Of a DNA stretch of 23,838 nucleotides, positions 8,689 through 17,498 are shown piece by piece; the first letter of the stretch is position 1, and the number at the start of each line of letters is the position of its first letter. The notes beneath the pieces are model-generated. The model was not told where the DNA came from. It worked only from the letters and a program-made list of their open reading frames with translations, and searched no databases. The stretch comes from Chrysophaeum taylorii (Eukaryota > Sar > Pelagophyceae > Pelagomonadales > Pelagomonadaceae). The stretch is from contig JAQMWT010000256.1 in the NCBI GenBank assembly GCA_029834535.1, forward strand, positions 7,501 to 31,338, read 5' to 3'. A program made the translations under genes and the position numbers.

Positions 8689-8748
8689 CCCTCGATTTAG
8701 GGTAAGGATCAGGTAGGCGCGAGAGTAAGGATCAGGTAGGCGCGAGAC
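8689..8748 (+). mobile_element. Stub of a further repeat unit, cut by the Copia-like element
   Basis: The first ~60 bases of the unit are present, starting CCCTCGATTTAGGGTAAGG. AAGGATCAGGTAGGCGCGAGA is given twice, as in unit A but not B or C. Homology stops at about 8748, where the retroelement's reverse transcriptase begins on the other strand. Confidence 0.7.
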
Positions 8749-9430
8749 TCATTGGTAGACAAGCAATTGCTTGTATGCTGCAATAGCTAGTAGTACCCGG
8801 ATTGCGGTCATAGTGGCCACGGGGCTGAAGGTACCAAAGAAATCGGCGCCAAGAGATGCTAGGAAGCCACGTAGTACGAGGCGAGCCTTGTGCTTAACGT
8901 ATTTGCCTGCAGAGTCCTTACTACTGATCGACAGATGTTTCTGTTTTAATCTTCAGCACCATCTTGCTGTCAATAGGACGAGGGGCACCGTCGGGTAAGG
9001 AAAGTTTGAAGCAGCCAAAGCGGATAATGTCGTGGAGTTCCTTGGCGATAGCCTTGAGGTAGGCGTGCCTGTTTTCAGGCGACAGACCGTGGAGGCACTT
9101 AAGTTTATATTCGTCAATGGAAACGTCCGCTTCTTGGACCTTATATTCGTCAGGACCAACAATGGCTGGTGAATTATAGTTTAGCGACGTTGCGGTCGAG
9201 GCAGTGTGCGCAACTTCGGGATAAGCGGAAACAGCGTCAGTAGGAGTAGTAGGGGCAGATTCCAGTTGAATATGGATAGTAGGGTCGGTGCGTAAGACCT
9301 GGGTGATAAACTCTGTAGAGACCAGAAGGTATTCCTCCAAGTCAGCCAGAGATGCAGAAGTAGCGCCAAACTCGGAGGAGTTGTGATCAATAAAGCTGGT
9401 CGGCGCCAGGTACGTAAGCGCATATTGCAA
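8749..9430 (-). pseudogene. Copia-type reverse transcriptase, N-terminal part only
   Basis: The frame down to 8921 ends with AYLKAIAKELHDIIRFGCFK, then Leu-Pro-Asp-Gly and Asp-Ser-Lys-Met-Val-Leu-Lys-Ile-Lys, the conserved start of the Copia reverse transcriptase (A..KEL..L…W.LV.LP…KWVxKxK). A one-base change in an A run at about 8945 moves the frame, which then reads YVKHKARLVLRGFLASLGAD and Thr-Phe-Ser-Pro-Val-Ala…Ile-Arg-Val-Leu-Leu-Ala. It stops at 8749, at the junction with the repeat unit. This is just before the family's first catalytic Asp (DVxxAFL), so no active site is present. The upstream part of the frame (9430-9110) is linker and carries the third SLNY box. Confidence 0.9.
9177..9201 (-). 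other. SLNY box 3 (putative polyprotein processing site)
   Basis: DNA TAGTTTAGCGACGTTGCGGT (plus strand) encodes Ala-Thr-Ser-Leu-Asn-Tyr on the minus strand, between integrase and reverse transcriptase. It is close in DNA and peptide to the boxes at 11336 and 14313. Confidence 0.6.
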
Positions 9431-9516
9431 GGAAGAAGTGCCGAAGGCAGCAGCGTGTTCAGTGAACGCAGATAAAAGGGGCTGAGGAATAGGGCACGCA
9501 GGTGAACCATCCGCAG

Positions 9517-11102
9517 TTAAAAAGGTTGCATCTGGGATGCTGGATGCGCACTTGGCGTGGCGAAGTAACCATCGACGTGCGGGTAGCGGGCAAGTAAGTC
9601 AGTGCGCAACGCGAGAAGAAGACGAGCTAACAACGCATGTTCCCCCACTAAGCAGATAGCAGACCAGAGGATACCACCACGGAGATGAAGGGCGGAGAGG
9701 GCGGGAGACTTGAACGTAAGAAAGTGGCGGCGAAGATCCCAGCGGAAATCGGCGAGTTTGCCACCAGCGGCTTTGTAAGCACCAATAGTAGACGCTTGCA
9801 GCCGGGCTTGGATAGTTTTCATAGAAGTGGCCTTGCGGGTGTTGGGCTGTTTGGAACCTGGGACAGGAATGAGGTCATCTTGTGCAAAAAGGTCTTTGTA
9901 AGAAGGAAGCAAGGGCGGCGGTGACATAGAGCCAGAATCGTCGGCGAGAGTGGTAGAAGAGCGAGAAGAGGCAGGAGAAGGGGACGAAGAAGGAGCTGAA
10001 GGAGGTGGGGAGTGCCCCCTCTGAGGATGAGGAGTCCTTGTCCCCCTCTGAATGACATGGTCTTGGATAGCGGTGTGGGGTGTGAGCGAGAAAGGCGCGG
10101 GAGGAGCGTGAGGCGGAGGAGCTAGTTCAGGATCAGGAGTAGGATGCTGCAACATGTAGAGGAATTGCAGCTTGGACGAAACACGAATTTGTCCGTTTTC
10201 AGGGTTGAGGACGACGTCAGCGAGATGGTCGACGCGTGGGGAGACGAGCGGGTTTTGCGCGTTGGCGCAACAGAGATATAGATATTTGCGGCGGCACGGT
10301 TCCCAATTGTGGTGTTCATAGGGCTCCAATAGGAGGTAACATTCAGCGCCAAAAATCTTGAGCATATCATGTTGGGGAGTGTTGAGTTGGTTGTAGAGTA
10401 GCTGTTGCGGACTCAGGATAGCATGATGAATGCGCTCGAGCGTGGCGTTCGGGAGAAGGTTGTAGCTTTGAACGGTGTGTATCACCGCCCATGGGAACAT
10501 GATAGCTGGTTCCACGATCTTGGCGCCACGATAGTGAGCATTAAGGAGAGAACGAAGGCGAGTTGAGGAGGCGGAGGCGATGAAACCGATGGCAGACTCA
10601 ACCTCAAAGTTAACGTGGTGCATGTACGGCGGGGAGGCAATGAGTTGAATGCCCTTATCGACGCGGTACAGGGAGGTAATGTGCTGGCTAAAGTAAGGCT
10701 TGAATGCATCGGAGTAGAGGGTGCGCATGTGCACATTGAGTTGTGTACGACAGAAGTCATACACAAAATCCAGAGCTTGAGTGAACTCCGTGGCGTTGGT
10801 GGTGCGTGTAAAGTACACCAAGATTTCGAAATGAGTCCCTTGAGGACGATGATATGTGTGAAGCCTCCCCAATCGGATGGGATGGTTACATAGCCGCCGT
10901 CGCACGCCCAAACTTCACCGGCTTTGTGGGTTTGCTCAAAAGAAGGCTTGGTCGCATTGAAATGCTTGTGCGGGTGGCGCTTGTTGTGTGCGATGCAGTC
11001 GGTGCATAAGTCGCGATATGGTATGTCAGAAGCAGAGAATCCAGGGCGAGCAAGTACGTTGGGGGCCTTGGCAGCGACGTTGTCGGGGCAGTGATGCACC
11101 GG
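9517..11102 (-). pseudogene. Copia-type HHCC zinc finger and integrase
   Basis: The HHCC (gag pre-integrase) domain begins near 11100: His-His-Cys-Pro-Asp-Asn, then DLCTDCIAHNKRHP with the two Cys. The catalytic core follows: Asp in ACDGGYV (10901-10899), Asp in YSDAFKPYF (10710-10708) and Glu in FEVESAIGF (10599-10597), with 36 residues between the last two, normal for this family. The C-terminal region contains FGAECYLLLEPYEHHNWEP, matching the conserved Phe-Gly-x-x-x-Tyr segment. A Pro/Ser-rich linker follows (about 10120-9900). A frameshift near 10840 separates the first Asp from the rest. Role: insertion of the cDNA into host chromatin. Confidence 0.9.
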
Positions 11103-11335
11103 TGAAAGCGATTAGCACGTTCTTTGGCATTGGGATATTCGGTGGATCCGTGTGCGAGGACTTACGAGGAATTGGATGAGCGGGAATGTGCCGTTTGCGC
11201 CGAACATCGAACTTGAGTTCGGTGTCTAAGGCAGAGGAAGGCGGTGCGTCGTCATCCTGGTGCACAGCAGGGTCACTTGGAGGTGCATCCTCATTATCAC
11301 GAGTAGCGAGAGTATCTTCGTAGGACGACGATATA

Positions 11336-11357
11336 TAGTTTAACGACATTTCGGTCA
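11336..11357 (-). other. SLNY box 2 (putative polyprotein processing site)
   Basis: DNA TAGTTTAACGACATTTCGGT (plus strand) encodes Thr-Glu-Met-Ser-Leu-Asn-Tyr on the minus strand. It lies between the unassigned segment and the integrase, followed by an acidic linker. Confidence 0.6.
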
Positions 11358-11378
11358 AGCAGTTGCTGGAAATATACA

Positions 11379-12264
11379 TCATAAAAGATTGTGCCAAAGA
11401 CAAGGTATCTGTGCTGCACGTGGTGGAGGCTTGGTCAACGGTAATGAAATTGGATACATAGGATTATTCGTCACGGCAGCAGTATGTTGGAAGGTAGGGT
11501 CCAACATAAGGGATTTAATATCGGCGACGATGAGCGAAAGGTGCTTGTACAGAGTGCTGTACGTACCGGCAGGCAGAGCATTGCTGAGCATGTCACAGCA
11601 AAGGTCATGGCGTAGAGACAAGAGGAAAGATTCCTGTTGTTTGGTGTGGTTGTTAGCACGAATCAACTCCGGTCGAGTGGGGTAGCGTAATTTCCCGTTG
11701 CGAGGATCGAGTAGAATAATATTGGCATACCCTCGGACGGTTGGCAATGGAGCAAGCATTGAGTGGACTTTAGAGCCGAGTTTGCGGTCACTTCCACGAA
11801 GATACCCTATATAGCGATTACGAGATAGGTGATGATCTTCCAGAGCAAAAAGAGAGTCCTTGTAATCGAAAGAGTTGTGGGTGGCCTTGTAGGTAAGGCA
11901 GCCAGGCATCACAAGAGAGCATCTGGACAAGAGTTTTTGTATGGCGGTGCCATAGGTGGCAGCGGAGCCAACTTGGGGAAGGGCTTGGACTATCCACAAG
12001 TAACCCACAAACGGCTCCAAATATATGGACCTGTCCCGGTCGCGGGGGATGTCGGAAGCAGTGAACGTATACGTGCCTCCAAAGGCGTTGATGGAAGTTT
12101 GATATTTGGTGGTGGCGTTCTCTATGGTGAGGTTGCCGTCGGAATGGTGGCCACCAGTTAAGAAGTAGGAGTTGTGTGATGTTGATGAGGTTGTAAGTAA
12201 TAACCTGTGTGACGGTTGGTTAGTTTCGAAAACGGTTATGTAATAGGACACAGGAGTGGGTGAG
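11379..12264 (-). pseudogene. Unassigned polyprotein segment after the methyltransferase
   Basis: About 300 residues read without a stop. PFVGYLWIVQALP, then ATYGTAIQKLL (about 12020-11935), could be worn forms of methyltransferase motifs IX and X, in the right place at the C-terminal end of that domain. The rest, including RYIGYLRGSDRKLGSKV and NIILLDPRNGKLRYPTRPEL, I do not recognise. It looks like folded protein (mixed hydrophobic and charged) rather than linker. It ends at the second SLNY box, so it belongs to the same polyprotein. Confidence 0.55.
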
Positions 12265-13351
12265 TTAGTGTAAGCTGGCAAACAAGTTATAGAGGACTGT
12301 AAAAACCTTGACGTGTATAGGATGCGTTGCATTGGGTAGTGGCTCCATAGAGGAGCGTTTAAAGCACAACTGATGATAAGTACACTCGGATTGAACAGAG
12401 TGAGTACGTTGTTCGTGAGCCTGTTGTGAGTGAAGGCGAAGCAGTAACATATTGAGGGATTCAAGGTCAGCCATAGTAAGCTGAGCAGAACCTGTGCGAG
12501 AGTAAGGTGCAAACGTTTTAGGAACGGGGATATATGGAGGATCGGGGAACACCCGGATCCAGTCTTTGGATACGTGTTTAGGTAGCCAAATGCGCTTGGG
12601 AATAGCGTGTAGATCATCCACTATCGTTAGGAAGGGGCGTGGATGGAGGATGGGCCACGACAATTGTTTAATTGGTCCAGTATAATATCTGCGTGCGATG
12701 CATATCCATCTTTCTCTAGATTGGTAGTCGCCACAGAGGTAGGTCGGGAACCTATCAACAACATCGACACAGTAATCAAGTGTAGTATGGATAAGGTTGG
12801 CCACTGTGATGTGGTCTTGATGACAGTACTTATGCGGAGGCGTCATCTCAGCCAGTAGTACCAAGGGCTGGAGTAGCTTGATGACAGACAACATGCTGTC
12901 GAAAAGAGAGTCGTCCAGCAGGCTGTGTAAGTCTTCTGTCTTATGCTGTTTTAGTAAATTCCTGTTTGTGCAGGGAGGAGTGATCTCAATTATATCACAA
13001 TAGAATGTGCGCCTTTCCTCTGGTGAGATTAGGTGAAGGTGGTTAATAAAGGCGGGGAGAGAGAGATTCAAATAATAATACAGTAGGAAAACAGTGGCGT
13101 AACATACAAACAAGCGTATCATCAGACTCAACAACAACTTTTACATTGATATTTAAGCCTAAGTCATTAGTGGCTTGAGACAGGAACGCCGGAGTTGACA
13201 AACCAGAACAAAGTAACATGACAGAGGGTTTGCGGAGATTGGACTCTTGTGAGAGAAACACTGGCGTGAAAGTAGTCAAGTTAATGGCTGCGTATTTTGC
13301 TGAACAAATTTGTTCTGTTTCCGAAGATTGAGAACCAAAGGGCGAATCCAC
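12265..13351 (-). pseudogene. Cytosine-C5 DNA methyltransferase domain inside the retrotransposon
   Basis: C5 methyltransferases flip a cytosine out of DNA and methylate it from S-adenosylmethionine. Visible motifs in order: motif I SVMLLCSGLSTPAF (13225-13184), the SAM-binding loop; then VVVESDD, the acidic end of the next strand. Motif IV is DIIEITPPCTNRN with the catalytic Cys codon at 12972-12970. Motif VI-like VLLAEMTPP has Glu at 12849-12847. Motif VIII is GDYQSRERWICIARR (about 12729-12685). Spacing I-IV of about 80, IV-VI about 40 and VI-VIII about 42 residues is normal. A target-recognition-like stretch follows to about 12400. Motif I and motif IV are in different frames, so this copy is broken, with a shift near 13100. 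Motif VI reads Glu-Met where Glu-Asn-Val is usual. Such domains are known in retrotransposons of dinoflagellates and charophytes. Confidence 0.8.
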
Positions 13352-14012
13352 GGGCGATCTGGTAAAACTCGTTGGAGTAGGTAGTTGTAGTATGCCAGTA
13401 GATCCCTGTTTTCATGGTATCGCTTGAGGGGAAATGCGAGAGAACGAAGTTCGAGTTGCTTGTCGCGCGCGATGTTGTAAGTGAGACAAGGGAGAGCAGG
13501 TAAATTAGCTGCTACATAGTGTATGGGTATACGTACATCTTTGTCTATGCGGCTCGTGACAGCGCTGAGCTTTGGCTCAGCTCGATCATTGAACACAGTG
13601 GCCATGTTCGTCTGGTTCCACTCGAGCATGCTCAGGATAGCGAGATGTCGGTCATGCACTGGCTGAAGACATAAAGCGAAGTCGATCTTAACATAGCCAA
13701 CTTGTGGATGATCTGGTAGGCGAACAACAATGTTACGTGTTAACATCATGCGTGATGCCCGTTGTTGTCCTGTAGCCGTCTGAATAACAATCGGCGCGTG
13801 TTTGGAATCCAAAGGAATTATATGATTGGGTATTGCAAAATCGTAAGTGGACATCAATGAGATGGTAGCACAAGAGTCAAAATATAGAAAAGAGCAATGT
13901 GGAGGGACACTGTTTACCTTCATGTAGTTGGTGAGGAAGGCGCTTCCGAATGTGGGCAAGTAGTGGAGAGGCTGGCTGTGAAGAAGTTCTTCAGCAATAA
14001 CAGATTGGAATA
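13276..14012 (-). pseudogene. Retropepsin-like aspartic protease
   Basis: The segment CSFLYFDSCATISLMSTYDF (about 13895-13838) matches the Asp-Ser/Thr-Gly-Ala active-site loop of retroviral-type proteases, with Cys in place of Gly. About 90 residues on, HDRHLAILSMLEWNQ fits the second conserved strand (Ile-Leu-Gly-Met-Asp-x-Leu) with Ser for Gly. The protease would mature the polyprotein. Its frame is +1 relative to gag, which it overlaps by about 300 bases. Confidence 0.7.
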
Positions 14013-16043
14013 ATAATCGGTTGAACAGGTGGTGATGGTTCGTCAGCCTCATCAGCCATGCCGTGCTTTTCATCAAATGACGATAGCGAAGTATGATCGG
14101 CATCCCTTTTGGTTTCGGCTTGTGATGGTGTGTTGAGGGCAGATTGGACCTGTGAAGATAACGAGGACAATAATGCTGGTGGTAAAGCCGAGATGGCGGA
14201 AGCGGTAAAGAGGTTAGGCACAGTATTGGAAGGATTACCCTGTGTGTTTGTAGTAGGAGGAGTTGCCTTTGGGGTGGGAGCAGTAACAACAGTATGGTGT
14301 TGTGGCTCCACGTAGTTTAACGACTTTTCGGTCGAGGATAGATGAACGTCTACATCATAAATGATGTCTTCTGCAAACATGAGCTGTTCGTTTAGACGAA
14401 GTAAACTACGGTTGTCCTCAGTAGATGTCGTTGACAGAATGTCAGCTGATTGTAATAGAGTCTCAAATAACTTGTTGATATTCGGTTGTAGCTGAGCCGT
14501 GGTATCATTATCTGTCACATGCTTCGTAAGTTCACTACACTGTTCTCGCAGGGTGTTAAAGGTGTGGTTTGTTCGATCTAATAATTTCATGTTAGACCGA
14601 GAGGACCTGTCAAAAGTGCGGGGGTAAATTGGACGGTCATGGGACTGTCCGGCAGTTTTCTTGGTGACGTAAGAATCACCAGGACGATAATACGATAAAT
14701 CGCTGCGAGAGAAAGGCTGGCGAGCATCATTAGAGTTACGCAAGCGTCTAGCATTGAACGTGGAAGATGTACCAGGTTGGGACGAAGTGATGAAGGCGAG
14801 TGTGTTAGCAGTTTGAGTCAGACTTTTGTCTGATGAATCCAACGTGTTTGTAAGTAGTAACTTTGGCTTTGGTTGAGATGATAAACCTTCGACATAGGGT
14901 TGCCAAGAAACAGGGCGTTCTAAGCGTCTTTTGTTCGACCCATGTGATACTACATTGTAAAGGTCTAATGCGTATTCTAAAATGTACCTAGGGTTGGTAG
15001 GGTGACACAATCGTTCAGCTTCTGGCACAGGCCGAGATGAAGATCGGGTTTCGTACATATAACACCAATCTACCCAACCACGATCGTAACGGTTGTTGCT
15101 GGTATTATCGGCATAATGCCGATGTATCTCTTCATAGACTTTTCTATAAAGAGTGCCAAAGTCGAATTGAAGGTCAGTCTCTTCCTGGTTAAGTTGGTAA
15201 GAGATTTGCCTAAATGCTAGGACAGCTTCGATAAATATATGGACATACCAGTTAGGATTATAAACAACAGAGTTAAATTGCTGTTTCAAATAGGACAATC
15301 GGTAGTCGTAACAGACTCGTAGTAACTAAAGGCGATGAGCATAATAGCTCGAGCCTTGTTGGGTAAATAACTTTTGTTGTATACCTCATTGATGGCGGGC
15401 CAGGCTGCAAGTGCTGGTTTTCCAACACTTTCAAGATTGAAGTAAGTATGCAAGAATGTAGCATACGTGTTCTGATAAGTGTGCCAGTCAGCAGCAGTTA
15501 ACGAAACATGGTAACAGGGGCACGAACACGGGTGTCGAATGCTAGTGCCTTCGGGTGCGCGCGATTTAAGATTCGTACCTCTTCTAAGAAACGGGCATTG
15601 ATTTCAGGACGTAATGCCTTGACTTCATAGTCGTAACAGACAGTAGCTAGCTGAGCTACTTCTGCATCAGGCAAGTGGGGGAAAACTTCGTTGGTGAAAT
15701 GCCATTCCTGATACTCAGGGGGCAATTCATCAACAGCTAAACGTAGATCAGCAGCCCTATCGGTCTTCCATTCCAGGAAAATGCGATCGAGAATTTGATT
15801 CCGGAGGATCTCGTAGTCCTCGCATGACCGAGTATATGCTTCGTACGAGTCGTACTCGAGGAAAGCATCGGCATGACTGGACCGTAACAATTGCTTAATG
15901 TGCTTGATTTGCAAGGATACCTTGCGAGTCTGAAGCTGAAATCGATTTCCATCGTCAAGAAACTCAACTACAGGAGCTTCGACCTTCTATACATCCGCAC
16001 CTGTGATCGCCTTGGGTGCGGCTCGTGCTGCGTGTTCTGCCAT
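13991..16043 (-). pseudogene. Gag-like protein of the Copia-order element
   Basis: The first in-frame ATG is at 16043, followed after 18 codons by a TAG (about 15987) and then an open frame to 15498. After a frame change it runs on to about 15300 and after another to 13991. About 680 residues in all: helical N-terminal half (Tyr/Trp-rich, e.g. YNPNWYVHIFIEAVLAFRQI), then a Ser/Thr/Arg-rich stretch, then a helical segment with Leu-Arg-Glu-Gln-Cys. I see no CCHC zinc knuckle. It is placed as gag by position before the protease and by composition; there is no family motif. The C-terminal region contains the first SLNY box. Confidence 0.6.
14313..14337 (-). other. SLNY box 1 (putative polyprotein processing site)
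   Basis: DNA TAGTTTAACGACTTTTCGGT (plus strand) encodes Ser-Thr-Glu-Lys-Ser-Leu-Asn-Tyr-Val on the minus strand, near the end of gag and upstream of the protease. Confidence 0.6.
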
Positions 16044-16049
16044 AGCAGT

Positions 16050-17086
16050 TGACGGGGAACCTGTGGGTTCAGTCACGCAGTTGACACTGTCTAGACATTC
16101 TAAGGGGGTCTGTCTATCGGTGTCTATGTACACTCATCGTTTTCGATGGAAATATGTCTATTTGACGACTGTGCAAGCTGTGAGTCCAGAGTAGTGTCGC
16201 TAAGCGTAGTCACTCAGGCAGCTGGTTAGTTTTGGTGCTCTCAAGGAGCTTGTTAAGTGCATCACCATGGAATGTACGAGTGGACGTACCCAAAATATTC
16301 CATAACATGTGTGCAAGAGTACAGGTTAGCCAACTACACACACATCAACATTGACATGGCAATACGACACTATGAACAGGTGCACACAAGGCTACACGAT
16401 CACGTGTGCAAAAAATATGCTATATACAGCCCAATGGTAATGGCGATATATTGACAAGCGTGTCACATGTCGAGGCTGGACCGGCGCGGTAACAGTCCAA
16501 TACCCACAGGCTAAGTGCATGTTGACACATGGCTTATCAGGGACCCGCCTGGGCCCATAACCTGCAGAGCATTAGCAAGCAGTGGTAAGTCACCTGGGAA
16601 ACCATCCCGTCTCATCATGAACGTCTGGAAGTATTTAATTCGGGGTTGAAAAGGTATGTTCCCTATATCCTCAGAACACGACAGGCGGCATCTAGAACTA
16701 CACGAGAAAGGTAAAGTGTATAGTGCTACATACCTCGGGACGCGCTAGACCATGATGATGAGCGTAAGCACAAATCAGAGGACTATTTGATTGTGTATAA
16801 AGGAAGAAGAAGGGGTAAGGAAGAGATCACGTTCTCGACGGACGGATAAGGGTAAGAGGCAGCAGATTTCTCTGCAGCAACTAGCCAGCCTTAAGTTGGG
16901 AGGTTTGGTGAGCGTGAACACGTATTGTGGCGACGCGTAGCCGACCCCAAGTCCGTATTGACCTCGAGTGTAGAGGTCTCCGGCGTGTTGGTGAGTACCC
17001 CCGGCGTCCACGGGTCGGGAACGTTTTAATGCCGCCACACAAACTTTCCGATCAAACTTGACCGACCCCTATTTTATATCTATACT
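16050..17086. other. No convincing gene; possible 5' LTR and flank of the Copia-order element
   Basis: This lies directly upstream (minus sense) of gag, where a 5' LTR would be expected. The minus strand has a TGGACTCACAG stretch at about 16182-16172, which could be a primer-binding site since it starts with TGG. About 6 bases further out is a CA that could end an LTR. With no second LTR to compare, borders cannot be set. Short open frames here show no motifs. Confidence 0.3.
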
Positions 17087-17168
17087 CCCGCAGGATCGAA
17101 ACGCACGGAGCTGTCGGGACTTCTTCCCGACATCCGCGAATTCCCGCAGGGTCGAAACGCACGGCGCG
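17087..17168. repeat. Direct repeat pair around CCCGCAGGRTCGAAACGCAC
   Basis: CCCGCAGG(A/G)TCGAAACGCACGG appears twice, starting near 17087 and 17143, 56 bases apart. Between them GTCGGGACTTCTTCCCGAC forms a short hairpin. The function is unknown; it may be a transposon end or part of a downstream region of the sulfotransferase. Confidence 0.65.
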
Positions 17169-17498
17169 TGCTCGCCACCTGGCTCGCCGATCCTCAACGA
17201 GGGTTTTTAAAGGTCGACTGCTAAGAGGGGGGAGTGCTTGTGGGTGCTCGAAGGTTTTGGTGCGTTGCGTGGGGACATAGGGGGTGATGTGCCTGAAGGG
17301 CGTAAATGGGTATACGAGGGTTGTGGATTGTTTAGAGAGTAGCCCCGCCGGCCGGTGTACCCCGGGTACTCATAGGGTCCGCTGCACAAGGACCGGTGGT
17401 GTCGACCGGGTGAAGCCGGATTATTGGGGTATCCCCGTCCCCCCGGACTCGAAGGCCCCTAGATGAGGTCCTCCTCCGGATCCTCGTTGCTGTTTTTG
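17169..17498. other. Gap downstream of the sulfotransferase gene
   Basis: No gene seen. At 17206-17232 is TTTAAAGGTCGACTGCTAAG followed by a G run, the same end motif as in the A/B repeat junction (6474-6496 and 6587-6600). The rest is GC-rich with short open frames. It would hold the 3' UTR of the sulfotransferase; no clear AATAAA on the minus strand was seen. Confidence 0.45.

Larger units (their letters stand above)
8749..16043 (-). mobile_element. Degraded Copia-order LTR retrotransposon with a DNA methyltransferase domain
   Basis: Reading on the minus strand from 16043 the order is gag, aspartic protease, cytosine-C5 methyltransferase, unassigned segment, HHCC/integrase, linker, and start of reverse transcriptase. 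Integrase before reverse transcriptase is the Ty1/Copia order. About 2,400 residues precede the reverse transcriptase, far more than in ordinary Copia elements. Some eleven frame changes break the polyprotein (near 15500, 15300, 14000, 13350, 13100, 12265, 11390, 11100, 10840, 9500, 8945), but in-frame nonsense codons are rare. The 3' part (rest of reverse transcriptase, RNase H, 3' LTR) is missing. No LTR pair can be drawn inside the window. Confidence 0.85.

Noticed and set aside
11379..12264. A second integrase C-terminal domain (FGxxxY-like MPGCLTYK, then RYIGYL)
   Set aside because: Resemblance is short, no second DDE core lies upstream, and the methyltransferase explains the position better.
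16168..16200. tRNA primer-binding site and LTR end
   Set aside because: TGG-starting stretch fits, but no tRNA match can be named and no second LTR is present to confirm.
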